Below, piece after piece: positions 40,693-47,320 of a DNA stretch of 55,549 nt. Numbering within the stretch: position 1 is the first letter of the stretch; each line of letters opens with the position of its first letter. Made by a program: the position numbers and the translations under genes. Source of the stretch: Pseudonocardia lacus (lineage in GTDB: Bacteria; Actinomycetota; Actinomycetes; Mycobacteriales; Pseudonocardiaceae); NCBI RefSeq assembly GCF_018531445.1, contig NZ_JAHDTH010000028.1, forward strand, positions 1 to 55,549, in the 5' to 3' direction. The notes beneath the pieces are model-generated. The model searched no databases, had not been told where the DNA came from, and saw nothing but the letters and a program-made list of their open reading frames with translations.

Positions 40693-42012
40693 GTGGTCGA
40701 GGCGGACGGCCACCGCGCCCCCGGACCGGTCCGCGAGCGCCTCCCGCGCCAGATCTGGATCCTGGTCGTCGCCGCGTTCCTGATCGCGATCGGCTTCGGG
40801 ATCGTCGCCCCGACGCTGCCGGTGTTCGTGCGCAGCTTCGACGTCGGCGTCACCGCGGTCTCGCTCGCGGTCAGCATCTTCGCGCTGTCGCGGCTGCTGT
40901 TCGCCCCGCTCGGCGGGCGGTTCGTGACCCGCTACGGGGAGATGCCGGTCTACCTGGCCGGGCTCGGGATCCTCTCGCTGTCCACCGCGGGCTGCGGCTT
41001 CGCCGTCGAGTACTGGCAGCTGCTGGTGCTGCGGGTGCTGGCCGGGGTGGGCTCGACGATGTTCACCGTCTCGGCGCTGTCCATGCTGATCGCCTTCGCC
41101 CCGGAGTCGATGCGCGGGCGCGCCACCGGCATGTGGGCCACCGGGTTCCTGCTGGGCAACATCATCGGGCCGCTGGTCGGCGGAGCGCTGCTGGTGGTGA
41201 GCCTGCGCGCGGCGTTCCTCGTCTACGCGGTCGTGCTGGTGGTCGTGGTGGGGGCCTCGGCGCTGCTGCTGCGCGGCGGCGGTGTCGTCGAACTGGCCGT
41301 CGAGACCCCGCCGGCCCGATTCCGCGACGCCTTCGGCCACTCCGCCTACCGGGCCGCGCTGGTCGCCAGCTTCGCCAACGGCTGGGCGGTGTTCGGCGTG
41401 CGGATCGCGCTGGTGCCGCTGCTGGTGGTCGAGGTGCTCGGCCGGTCGGAGTCCTGGGCGGGCGTGGCGCTGGCCGTGTTCGCGGCCGGCAACGCCCTCA
41501 CCCTGACCGTGACCGGGCGGATCACCGACCGGATCGGGCGCCGCCCGCCGATGCTGGTCGGGCTGGCCGTCTCCGCCGTGACCACGGCGTCCCTCGGCAC
41601 GATCAGCTCCCCGACGCTGTTCCTCGTGGTCAGCCTGCTGGCCGGGGCGGGCAGCGGGCTGGTGAACCCGCCGATGAACGCCGCCGTCGCCGACGTCATC
41701 GGCTCCGGGGCGCGCGGCGGATCGGTGCTGGCCGGCTTCCAGATGGCCGCCGACATGGGCGCGATCGTCGGCCCGGTGCTGGCCGGTGCGCTGGCCGAGG
41801 GCGCCGGCTACGCCACGGCGTTCGCGGTCACCGGGGCAGTGGCGCTGGTCGCGCTGGTGTTCTGGATCCGGGCCCCGGAGACGCTCGTGCGGCGCACGGC
41901 CGCCGAGGCCGACCCGCTGACCTCGGTCGTCGAGGTCGCGCGCGCGGAGGACCCGAAGACCGGCGCGGGCACCCGCGACGACGGGCGCGACCGCCGGCGG
42001 TCGGCCGGCTGA
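40693..42012 (+). CDS. MFS transporter (12-segment)
   Basis: The 439-residue protein has about 12 membrane helices: IWILVVAAFLIAIGFGIVAPTLPVFVRSF first, motif A-like FAPLGGRFVTRYGEMPVYL after helix 2, and a second-half repeat GRITDRIGRRPPML. The substrate is unknown. I choose GTG 40693 because AAGGAGG (40680-40686) lies 6 nt before it, the best Shine-Dalgarno in the region. ATG 40675 would place that sequence inside the gene. TAATGT (40657-40662) is a likely -10. The last about 40 residues are a hydrophilic Asp/Arg tail that overlaps the 3' end of the convergent PurA-like frame by 205 nt. Confidence 0.88.
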   Translation: MVEADGHRAPGPVRERLPRQIWILVVAAFLIAIGFGIVAPTLPVFVRSFDVGVTAVSLAVSIFALSRLLFAPLGGRFVTRYGEMPVYLAGLGILSLSTAGCGFAVEYWQLLVLRVLAGVGSTMFTVSALSMLIAFAPESMRGRATGMWATGFLLGNIIGPLVGGALLVVSLRAAFLVYAVVLVVVVGASALLLRGGGVVELAVETPPARFRDAFGHSAYRAALVASFANGWAVFGVRIALVPLLVVEVLGRSESWAGVALAVFAAGNALTLTVTGRITDRIGRRPPMLVGLAVSAVTTASLGTISSPTLFLVVSLLAGAGSGLVNPPMNAAVADVIGSGARGGSVLAGFQMAADMGAIVGPVLAGALAEGAGYATAFAVTGAVALVALVFWIRAPETLVRRTAAEADPLTSVVEVARAEDPKTGAGTRDDGRDRRRSAG

Positions 42013-43226
42013 GCCCGCACGAACCGCTTGTGCGCGCGGTCCGGGCCCCACGACTCGACGCGAACCGGCGCCCCGAGCAGCGACCCGATCTCCGCCGCCC
42101 AGTCGTCCGGACGGTGCAGAGCGGCGGGCCGGGCGCGGAGCAGACGCTCGGTCAGGGCCCGCTGGTGGTCCAGGTCGCGGAACGGCCCCGGCTCGATGCG
42201 GTCGCGGACCCCGCCGTCCAGCTCGTACGCCGTGCACACCCGCAGCTCCGGGCAGCGGGCCGGGGCGTCGAGGTGGGTCACCGCCAGCGCGTCGACGCCG
42301 CCGCACACCTCGACCGCGTACCGGTGGGCCACCGCGTCGAAGTGGCCCACCCGGAACGCGCCCTGCCACTCGCCCGTGCCGTTGTGCGCCTCCGGCAGGG
42401 CGAGCGGCGCCTCGGTCACGAACGGGCCGGGGCCGTGCCGCGTGGTCGAGGTCCGGACGACGCCGAGCCGCTCGACGTCCCCGTCACCGCAGAGCTCGGC
42501 GACGTTCGCGAACGTCGTGGTGGACCAGGTCGTGTACGGGTGCCAGCCCCGCCACTCGTCGAGCAGCACGCCCTGCGCGCCCTCGAAGACGCAGCGCCCC
42601 TCGCGCAGCAGCCGCCCGGTGAACGCCGGACCGACGACGGCGACGGCCGCGCCGAACGCGACGACGGCGTCCACGACGTCGTCCAGCGGGGGAGCGTCGA
42701 GCGGCCCGTACCGCTCGGTGAGGCGGTCGCGCACCGCGGCGAGGCGCCTGCGCAGGACTCGCGGCGTGCGCACGTCGCCGGCGCGCGGGGCGTCGGCGTG
42801 GTCCCGGGCGTACTCGACGGCCTGCCCGAACCCGACCCCGCACGACCCGTGCCGGGCCCCGCCGCGGCGCCGCTCGCGCAGCCGGTTCGCCGCCCGGTGC
42901 CACGGCGTGCCGAGCAGGCAGTCGGCGTCCACGGTGAGCAGCGCGAACGGGTTGCCCAGCGCGGCCGCCTCGGCGGCCAGCGCGAGCGGGTCGACGACCA
43001 CGAACCGGGTGAGGTGGGTGGTCACCCCGGCGAAGGTGCCCGACCCGAACTGCGCGAACGTGTGGTGCCGGCCGCCGGCGACGACGTTGTGCGCGGCCTG
43101 CGCGCCCCCGTTGCAGCGCAGGACCGCGCGGACGCCGCCGGCGGCGCACAGCGCGTCCACGACGGTGCCCTTGCCGGCGTCGCCGTAGCCGAGGTCGACG
43201 ACGGCGGTGTGGGCAGGACGCGTCAC
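41808..43226 (-). CDS. PurA-like (adenylosuccinate synthetase-fold) enzyme, variant
   Basis: The 472-codon frame aligns with adenylosuccinate synthetase: GYGDAGKGTVVD (the P-loop-like GDEGKGK with Glu changed to Ala; Asp16 and Lys19 kept), AAHNVV with the catalytic His46, VVVDPLAL, FEGAQGVLLD, RLGVVRTSTTRHGPGPF, HFDAVAHRYAVEV and SWGPDRAHK. PurA couples a purine nucleotide and aspartate using GTP. Here the substrate pocket differs and the cluster context suggests a special product. GTG 43226 overlaps the VWA stop as GTGA. The family-typical end is near residue 404, but no stop occurs until 41808, leaving about 68 extra residues antisense to the MFS gene. Confidence 0.8.
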   Translation of the reverse strand: MTRPAHTAVVDLGYGDAGKGTVVDALCAAGGVRAVLRCNGGAQAAHNVVAGGRHHTFAQFGSGTFAGVTTHLTRFVVVDPLALAAEAAALGNPFALLTVDADCLLGTPWHRAANRLRERRRGGARHGSCGVGFGQAVEYARDHADAPRAGDVRTPRVLRRRLAAVRDRLTERYGPLDAPPLDDVVDAVVAFGAAVAVVGPAFTGRLLREGRCVFEGAQGVLLDEWRGWHPYTTWSTTTFANVAELCGDGDVERLGVVRTSTTRHGPGPFVTEAPLALPEAHNGTGEWQGAFRVGHFDAVAHRYAVEVCGGVDALAVTHLDAPARCPELRVCTAYELDGGVRDRIEPGPFRDLDHQRALTERLLRARPAALHRPDDWAAEIGSLLGAPVRVESWGPDRAHKRFVRAQPADRRRSRPSSRVPAPVFGSSARATSTTEVSGSASAAVRRTSVSGARIQNTSATSATAPVTANAVA

Positions 43227-44182
43227 AGCCGCTCGTTCCCGTCGGGGCCGGCGCCGGGGGTGATGGCCGCCCGCACCACGGCGCCGCGCGGGCGGACCGG
43301 CGCCAGCGCCCGACCCACCGAATCGCCGGCCGCCGAGCCGACGTCGGTCAGGTCGGCCAGGCCCTCGTCCAGGTCGATGCGGCCCTCGCCCAGCCCGACG
43401 GTGAGCGCGATGGTCTCGCAGACGGCGTCCAGGTCGTCGAGCGCGATGACGTGCTGGCCGAGCAGCCGCTTCCAGTGGCCGAGGATCTCCTGGTCGCCGC
43501 CCCAGCCGGCCGCGGTCGGGATGATGCAGTACACGTCGTAGGACCGCTGCAGCTCCGCGATCACCGCCTCCACCGCGATGGCCTCGGGCAGCTCGTCGCC
43601 GATGAAGCGCTCGACCTCCTTCGGCTTCACCGTCGCGTAGGGCATCTCGTCGCCGATCAGGAACAGGTAGCCGCGCCGGCCCCTCCTGACGACGCTGTCC
43701 AGCTCGGTGTGGCGGGCCATGAAGTACATCGCCAGCTCGTAGGACTCGGTGCGCTGCCCGCCGCCTCCGCCTTCCAGCACGATGCGGGCCAGGTCGTCGT
43801 CCATCCGGTTGTCCGACTCGAACTGCCCGACCTGCAGCGGCACCCGGTCGCAGGTCGCGTCGCCGACCGCGCCGAACAGGATCTGCGGGTCGGTGGCGTA
43901 GCCCTTGCGGGTCAGCAGGCCGAGCAGCTGCGGCAGCTTGGTCTGCAGGACGCGCGGGACGCCGCCCATCGAGCCGGTCACGTCGAACAGCACGGCGATC
44001 GGCGTGCTGAGCGGGTGCTCGTCGGTGTCGCGGCTCTCCCGCACGACCACGCCCTTCGGGTCCAGCGCGGCGTGCGCCCGGCGGGCGCCGCTGTCGCTGT
44101 AGGCGAAGGCGCTCGCGCCGCGGGACGCCCGGTAGTTCGCGGCCGCGGTGTAGACGTCGGTGCTCCAGCGTCCGTCTCCCAT
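43223..44182 (-). CDS. VWA (von Willebrand A) domain protein
   Basis: The 319-residue cytoplasmic protein has a VWA domain from about residue 60 to 245. The metal-site motif reads DVTGSM (Asp67, Thr69, Ser71; a DxTxS form of MIDAS), followed by a QRTESYELAMYFMA segment and LFLIGDEMPYAT with the third-site Asp. The N-terminal 55 residues (WSTDVYTAAANYRASRGASAFAYSD) look like a conserved targeting or partner-binding region. VWA proteins act as metal-dependent protein-protein adaptors, often beside ATPases or kinases. GAGGAGGAA precedes ATG 44182. It is the third gene of the NUDIX / J-kinase / VWA / PurA-like operon. Confidence 0.88.
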   Translation of the reverse strand: MGDGRWSTDVYTAAANYRASRGASAFAYSDSGARRAHAALDPKGVVVRESRDTDEHPLSTPIAVLFDVTGSMGGVPRVLQTKLPQLLGLLTRKGYATDPQILFGAVGDATCDRVPLQVGQFESDNRMDDDLARIVLEGGGGGQRTESYELAMYFMARHTELDSVVRRGRRGYLFLIGDEMPYATVKPKEVERFIGDELPEAIAVEAVIAELQRSYDVYCIIPTAAGWGGDQEILGHWKRLLGQHVIALDDLDAVCETIALTVGLGEGRIDLDEGLADLTDVGSAAGDSVGRALAPVRPRGAVVRAAITPGAGPDGNERL

Positions 44183-44194
44183 GTCGTTCCTCCT

Positions 44195-45148
44195 CTACGC
44201 GGCCGGCACCGTGAAGGGCCGGAACCGTCGGGGTCCGTACAACTTCTCCAGCAGCTCGTCGAGCTCGGCGAGCAGCTGCCACGCGTCCTGCGGGCGCATC
44301 CGCGGCGCGTCGAACCGGCACCCGGCGGCGAACCGCCCGACCGCGGCGGGCGGATCCGCGATCAGCCCCAGCACCAGGCCGGTGGCCATGTGGATGTCGG
44401 TCGCGGCGGTCGCCGGCCGCTTGGCCCGGACCTCCGGCGGGTAGGCGGCCCGGTGCCGCGACACGATCGCCGGCACGGCCCGTCCCGGCGCCACGCTGTA
44501 GCACCAGTCGACGAGCACCACTCCGTGCCGCTCGGGGTGGATCAGCACGTGCTCGGGCAGGACCGCCCCGTGCACGACGCCGGCCCGGTGCGCCCAGCCG
44601 AGCCCGGTCAGCAGCCGGCGCCAGATCCAGGCGGCGTCGCGCGGGTCGAGCCGGCGCCGCATGCCGGTCAGCGGGACGAACCCGGTGAGCCGCTCCAGCA
44701 CGACCGCCTCGCGCCGGACTCCGCTGTCGTCCTCCTGCGCGAACGCCTCGACCAGCACCGGCGCGTAGGCCCGCAAGCGCGGGTCGCCCTCCCGGTGCAG
44801 CGCGGTCAGCGCCGCGACCTCGGCCCGCACCAGGTCGTTGTCGGCCGGGCGGCGGGGCAGCTTCAGGAGCTTGTCGTCGTCCAGCGCGATGAGGTCGGCG
44901 AGGTCGCCCCGGGCGATCAGGCCGCCCAGCCGGTACGTGCCGCGCGGGGTCGTCAGGGTCTCCTCGCGGTCGAAGAGCGCCGAGAGCCTGGCCGTGGCCT
45001 CGGTCGCGGCGGCGCCGCGGCCGGTGGGGGCGACGTCCGGGTGGACGAGCTTCAGCAGCCGCCGGTACGTCGCGGCCCGGTCGCCGCCGACCAGCTCACC
45101 GAACGTGGTGGCCTGGGCTATGGCCGCGACGGCCTCCTCGAACGTCAC
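44195..45148 (-). CDS. J-domain protein fused to a kinase-like fold
   Basis: The first about 60 residues look like a J-domain with the HPD tripeptide at 36-38 (YRRLLKLVHPDVAP), the part of DnaJ that stimulates Hsp70. From residue about 70 a protein-kinase-like fold follows: glycine-poor N-lobe with LDDDKLLKLP, an acidic helix C region, LTGLGWAHRAGVVHGAVLPEHVLI at the catalytic-loop position, and VVLVDWCYSV where DFG lies (Asp214). The catalytic-loop Asp is missing (HGAVLPEH), so it may be a pseudokinase or act by another chemistry. GTG 45148 overlaps the NUDIX stop; the VWA gene follows 12 nt later. Confidence 0.7.
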   Translation of the reverse strand: MTFEEAVAAIAQATTFGELVGGDRAATYRRLLKLVHPDVAPTGRGAAATEATARLSALFDREETLTTPRGTYRLGGLIARGDLADLIALDDDKLLKLPRRPADNDLVRAEVAALTALHREGDPRLRAYAPVLVEAFAQEDDSGVRREAVVLERLTGFVPLTGMRRRLDPRDAAWIWRRLLTGLGWAHRAGVVHGAVLPEHVLIHPERHGVVLVDWCYSVAPGRAVPAIVSRHRAAYPPEVRAKRPATAATDIHMATGLVLGLIADPPAAVGRFAAGCRFDAPRMRPQDAWQLLAELDELLEKLYGPRRFRPFTVPAA

Positions 45149-45891
45149 CGCACGCCGTCCTCGCGGGTGGGGCGCAGCAGCGCCGGGTGCAGCGACCGCG
45201 CGTCGCCCGCCCGGTAGAGCTTCGGCTTCGGGCCGCCCCGCTCCCCGGCGCGTGCCGCCGTCTCCCCGGTGCTCTCCACGAAACCGGGCACCGACAGCAC
45301 CTTGCGGTGGAAGTTGCCCGGGTGCAGCTCCTCGCCCCACACCGCCGCGTACACCGCGCGCAGCTCGGCGATCGTGAACTCCTCGGCGACGAACGCGGTG
45401 GCCAGCGGCGTGTACTCGAGCTTCGCCCTGGCCCGTTCCAGGCCGTCGGCCAGGATCGCGGCGTGGTCGAAGGCCAGCTCGCCGACCTCGTCGACCGGCA
45501 CCCAGGAGGCGCCGGCCGCGTCGCTGCCGGCCCGGGGGTCGGGCAGGCTGGGGGCGAAGGCCAGGTACGCGACCGAGACGACCCGCATCCGGGGGTCGCG
45601 GCCGGGGTCCCCGTAGGACCGCAACTGCTCCAGGTGGACCCGGTCGAGCGCGCGGTCGTCGCCCAGCCCGGTCTCCTCGGCGAGCTCGCGCCGCGCCGCC
45701 GCGTCGAGCGGCTCGTCCCGCACGAACCCGCCGGGCAGCGCCCGCCACCCGGCGAACGGGTGCGCGCCGCGCTCGACGAGCAGCACGTGCACCCGGCCGG
45801 CGCGGATCGTCAGCGCCACGACGTCGACGGTGACCGCGAGCGGCGGGAACTCGCCCGGGTCGTACCGCGCCAGGAACTCCGCTTCGGTCAC
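45145..45891 (-). CDS. NrtR-like regulator: NUDIX domain with C-terminal winged helix
   Basis: The 248-residue protein has an N-terminal NUDIX domain (LAVTVDVVALTIRAGRVHVLLVER) with a full NUDIX box (GGFVRDEPLDAAARRELAEETG), and a C-terminal winged helix (LATAFVAEEFTIAELRAVYAAVWGEELHPGNFHRKVLSVPGFVESTGE). This is the NrtR architecture, in which ADP-ribose or NAD-related ligands release DNA. The intact box means it may also still hydrolyse. It is the first gene of the operon and sits behind a palindrome that brackets the -10, so it probably represses its own operon. GTG 45891 starts it. Confidence 0.85.
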   Translation of the reverse strand: MTEAEFLARYDPGEFPPLAVTVDVVALTIRAGRVHVLLVERGAHPFAGWRALPGGFVRDEPLDAAARRELAEETGLGDDRALDRVHLEQLRSYGDPGRDPRMRVVSVAYLAFAPSLPDPRAGSDAAGASWVPVDEVGELAFDHAAILADGLERARAKLEYTPLATAFVAEEFTIAELRAVYAAVWGEELHPGNFHRKVLSVPGFVESTGETAARAGERGGPKPKLYRAGDARSLHPALLRPTREDGVR

Positions 45892-45928
45892 CGCGGCACC
45901 CCGATCTCAGGTCGAGTCTTTCTCGGTT

Positions 45929-45952
45929 CGAGAACAACATAGGTCGTTCTCG
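45929..45952. promoter_or_regulatory. Operator bracketing the -10 of the NrtR / J-kinase / VWA / PurA-like operon
   Basis: CGAGAAC (45929-45935) and GTTCTCG (45946-45952) form a perfect inverted repeat around 10 nt. Between them, on the minus strand, is TATGTT (45936-45941), a good -10. Further GTTCT(C) half-sites lie on both sides (CTCGGTTCGAGAAC at about 45922-45935; CGTTCTGAG at about 45951-45959). A repressor bound here would block RNA polymerase. Confidence 0.7.
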
Positions 45953-46064
45953 TTCTGAGCACAACCCCCGTCCGCGGCGCCCGTGCCTCCCGGACCTGGA
46001 GGCGGTGCTGGGGCGGGAGTCGGCCCGGGAAACCTGCTGACCACGCCGTCGCTACGCTGAACGC

Positions 46065-46541
46065 GTGAAGTCCAGCCGTGCCCTCGACGTGATCGGCACG
46101 TTGGCGCGGCTCGGCCTGGCCGCGGTGTGGCTGGTCTCCGGGGTGCTCAAGGCCGTCGACCCCGACCAGACCTACGTCGCCGTCCGCGCCTACGACGTCC
46201 TGCCCACCGCGGGCGTCGAGGTGGTGGCCGCGCTGCTGCCCTGGGTCGAGATCGCTTTCGGCCTGCTGCTGGTGCTCGGCGTCGGCACCCGGATCGTGGC
46301 CGTGCTGTCGCTGGCGCTGCTGCTGGTGTTCATGGCCGGCGTCGTGCAGGCGTGGGCGCGCGGGCTCTCGATCGACTGCGGCTGCTTCGGCGGCGGGGGA
46401 GCGGTCGAGCCCGGGCAGACCGCCTACGTCCAGGAGTTGCTGCGCGACACCGGCTTCGCGTTGCTCGCCTGCTGGCTGATCGTCCGACCGCGCACGGTCG
46501 CGTCGCTGGACTCACGGCTCGTCGACTCGGAGAGGACCTGA
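46065..46541 (+). CDS. MauE/DoxX-like membrane protein
   Basis: The 158-residue protein has four membrane segments and the MauE/DoxX-type start (LARLGLAAVWLVSGVLKAVDPDQTYVAVRAYDVLP). It has a CGCFGGG cysteine pair in the loop after segment 3 (LSIDCGCFGG). MauE-type proteins pass reducing equivalents to a thioredoxin-like partner outside the membrane. Here the next gene, 2 nt on, encodes exactly such a protein. TACGCT (46053-46058) sits 6 nt before GTG 46065, so it is probably leaderless. Confidence 0.85.
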   Translation: MKSSRALDVIGTLARLGLAAVWLVSGVLKAVDPDQTYVAVRAYDVLPTAGVEVVAALLPWVEIAFGLLLVLGVGTRIVAVLSLALLLVFMAGVVQAWARGLSIDCGCFGGGGAVEPGQTAYVQELLRDTGFALLACWLIVRPRTVASLDSRLVDSERT

Positions 46542-46543
46542 CC

Positions 46544-47299
46544 ATGGGCGGAGCTGCGCGCAACGAGAAGCGGCGCAAGCAGGACGAGGCGGCCCGCAAG
46601 CTCGCCGCGGCCGGCATCAGGGTGGAACGCAAGACCGGGCCCAACCGGACCGCGATCATCCTGGTCGCCGTCGTCGTCGTGTTCGCGCTGCTGGTCGGCG
46701 GGTTCATCTTCTGGCAGCGCAGCAGCGGCTCCTCCGGCGACGTCGCCGCCACCTACCCGGTCGCGGTGTCCGGCGCCGTCGTGACCGCCGGCACCGGCCC
46801 GGTGGTCGTCGACACCTACGAGGACTTCCTCTGCCCGCAGTGCGAGCGCTTCGAGTCCCGCTACGCCGGTGAGATGAAGACCGCGCTCAACGAGGGCAAG
46901 ATCACCGTCAGGTACCACGCGATCGCGATCCTCGACCGGCTCACCGAGCCGCAGGGCTACTCCACCCGGGCCGCCAACGCCGCGCTCTGCGCCGCCTCGG
47001 CCAACATCTACCCCGGCTACCACGAGAAGCTCTTCGCCGAGCAGCCCGCCGAGGGCGGCTCCGGGCTGACCGACGAGCAGCTGATCGCGTTCGGCACCGA
47101 GCTCGGCGCGGGCGCCGACTTCGCCGCCTGCGTCACCGGGGGCACCAACTCCGCCGCCGTCACCGCCGAGACCGACAAGGCGGTGGCCGACCCGGCCCTG
47201 CAGACCGACGGCAACTTCGGCACCCCGACGGTCACCGTCAACGGCCAGAAGATCGACCTGAACGACACCTCCTGGCTGCAGACCGCCATCGGCGCCTGA
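46544..47299 (+). CDS. DsbA-like thioredoxin-fold protein, membrane anchored
   Basis: The 251-residue protein has a basic cytoplasmic tail, one membrane segment (TAIILVAVVVVFALLVGGFIFW, about residues 34-56) and an extracytoplasmic DsbA/thioredoxin_4 domain. The active site is CPQC in DTYEDFLCPQCERF. Two more cysteines (LCAASAN and ACVTGG) may form a structural disulfide, and GTPTVTVNG carries the cis-Pro loop. It likely makes or reshuffles disulfides in secreted proteins, recharged by the MauE-like partner encoded just upstream. It is followed by a hairpin shared with the convergent peptidase gene. Confidence 0.9.
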   Translation: MGGAARNEKRRKQDEAARKLAAAGIRVERKTGPNRTAIILVAVVVVFALLVGGFIFWQRSSGSSGDVAATYPVAVSGAVVTAGTGPVVVDTYEDFLCPQCERFESRYAGEMKTALNEGKITVRYHAIAILDRLTEPQGYSTRAANAALCAASANIYPGYHEKLFAEQPAEGGSGLTDEQLIAFGTELGAGADFAACVTGGTNSAAVTAETDKAVADPALQTDGNFGTPTVTVNGQKIDLNDTSWLQTAIGA

Positions 47300-47317
47300 C
47301 CACCCCGGCGGGGGTGG
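47300..47317. terminator. Terminator hairpin between convergent dsbA-like and S9 peptidase genes
   Basis: CCACCCC (47300-47306) pairs with GGGGTGG (47311-47317) around a 4-nt loop, between two gene ends that meet tail to tail. Confidence 0.55.
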
Positions 47318-47320
47318 GGG

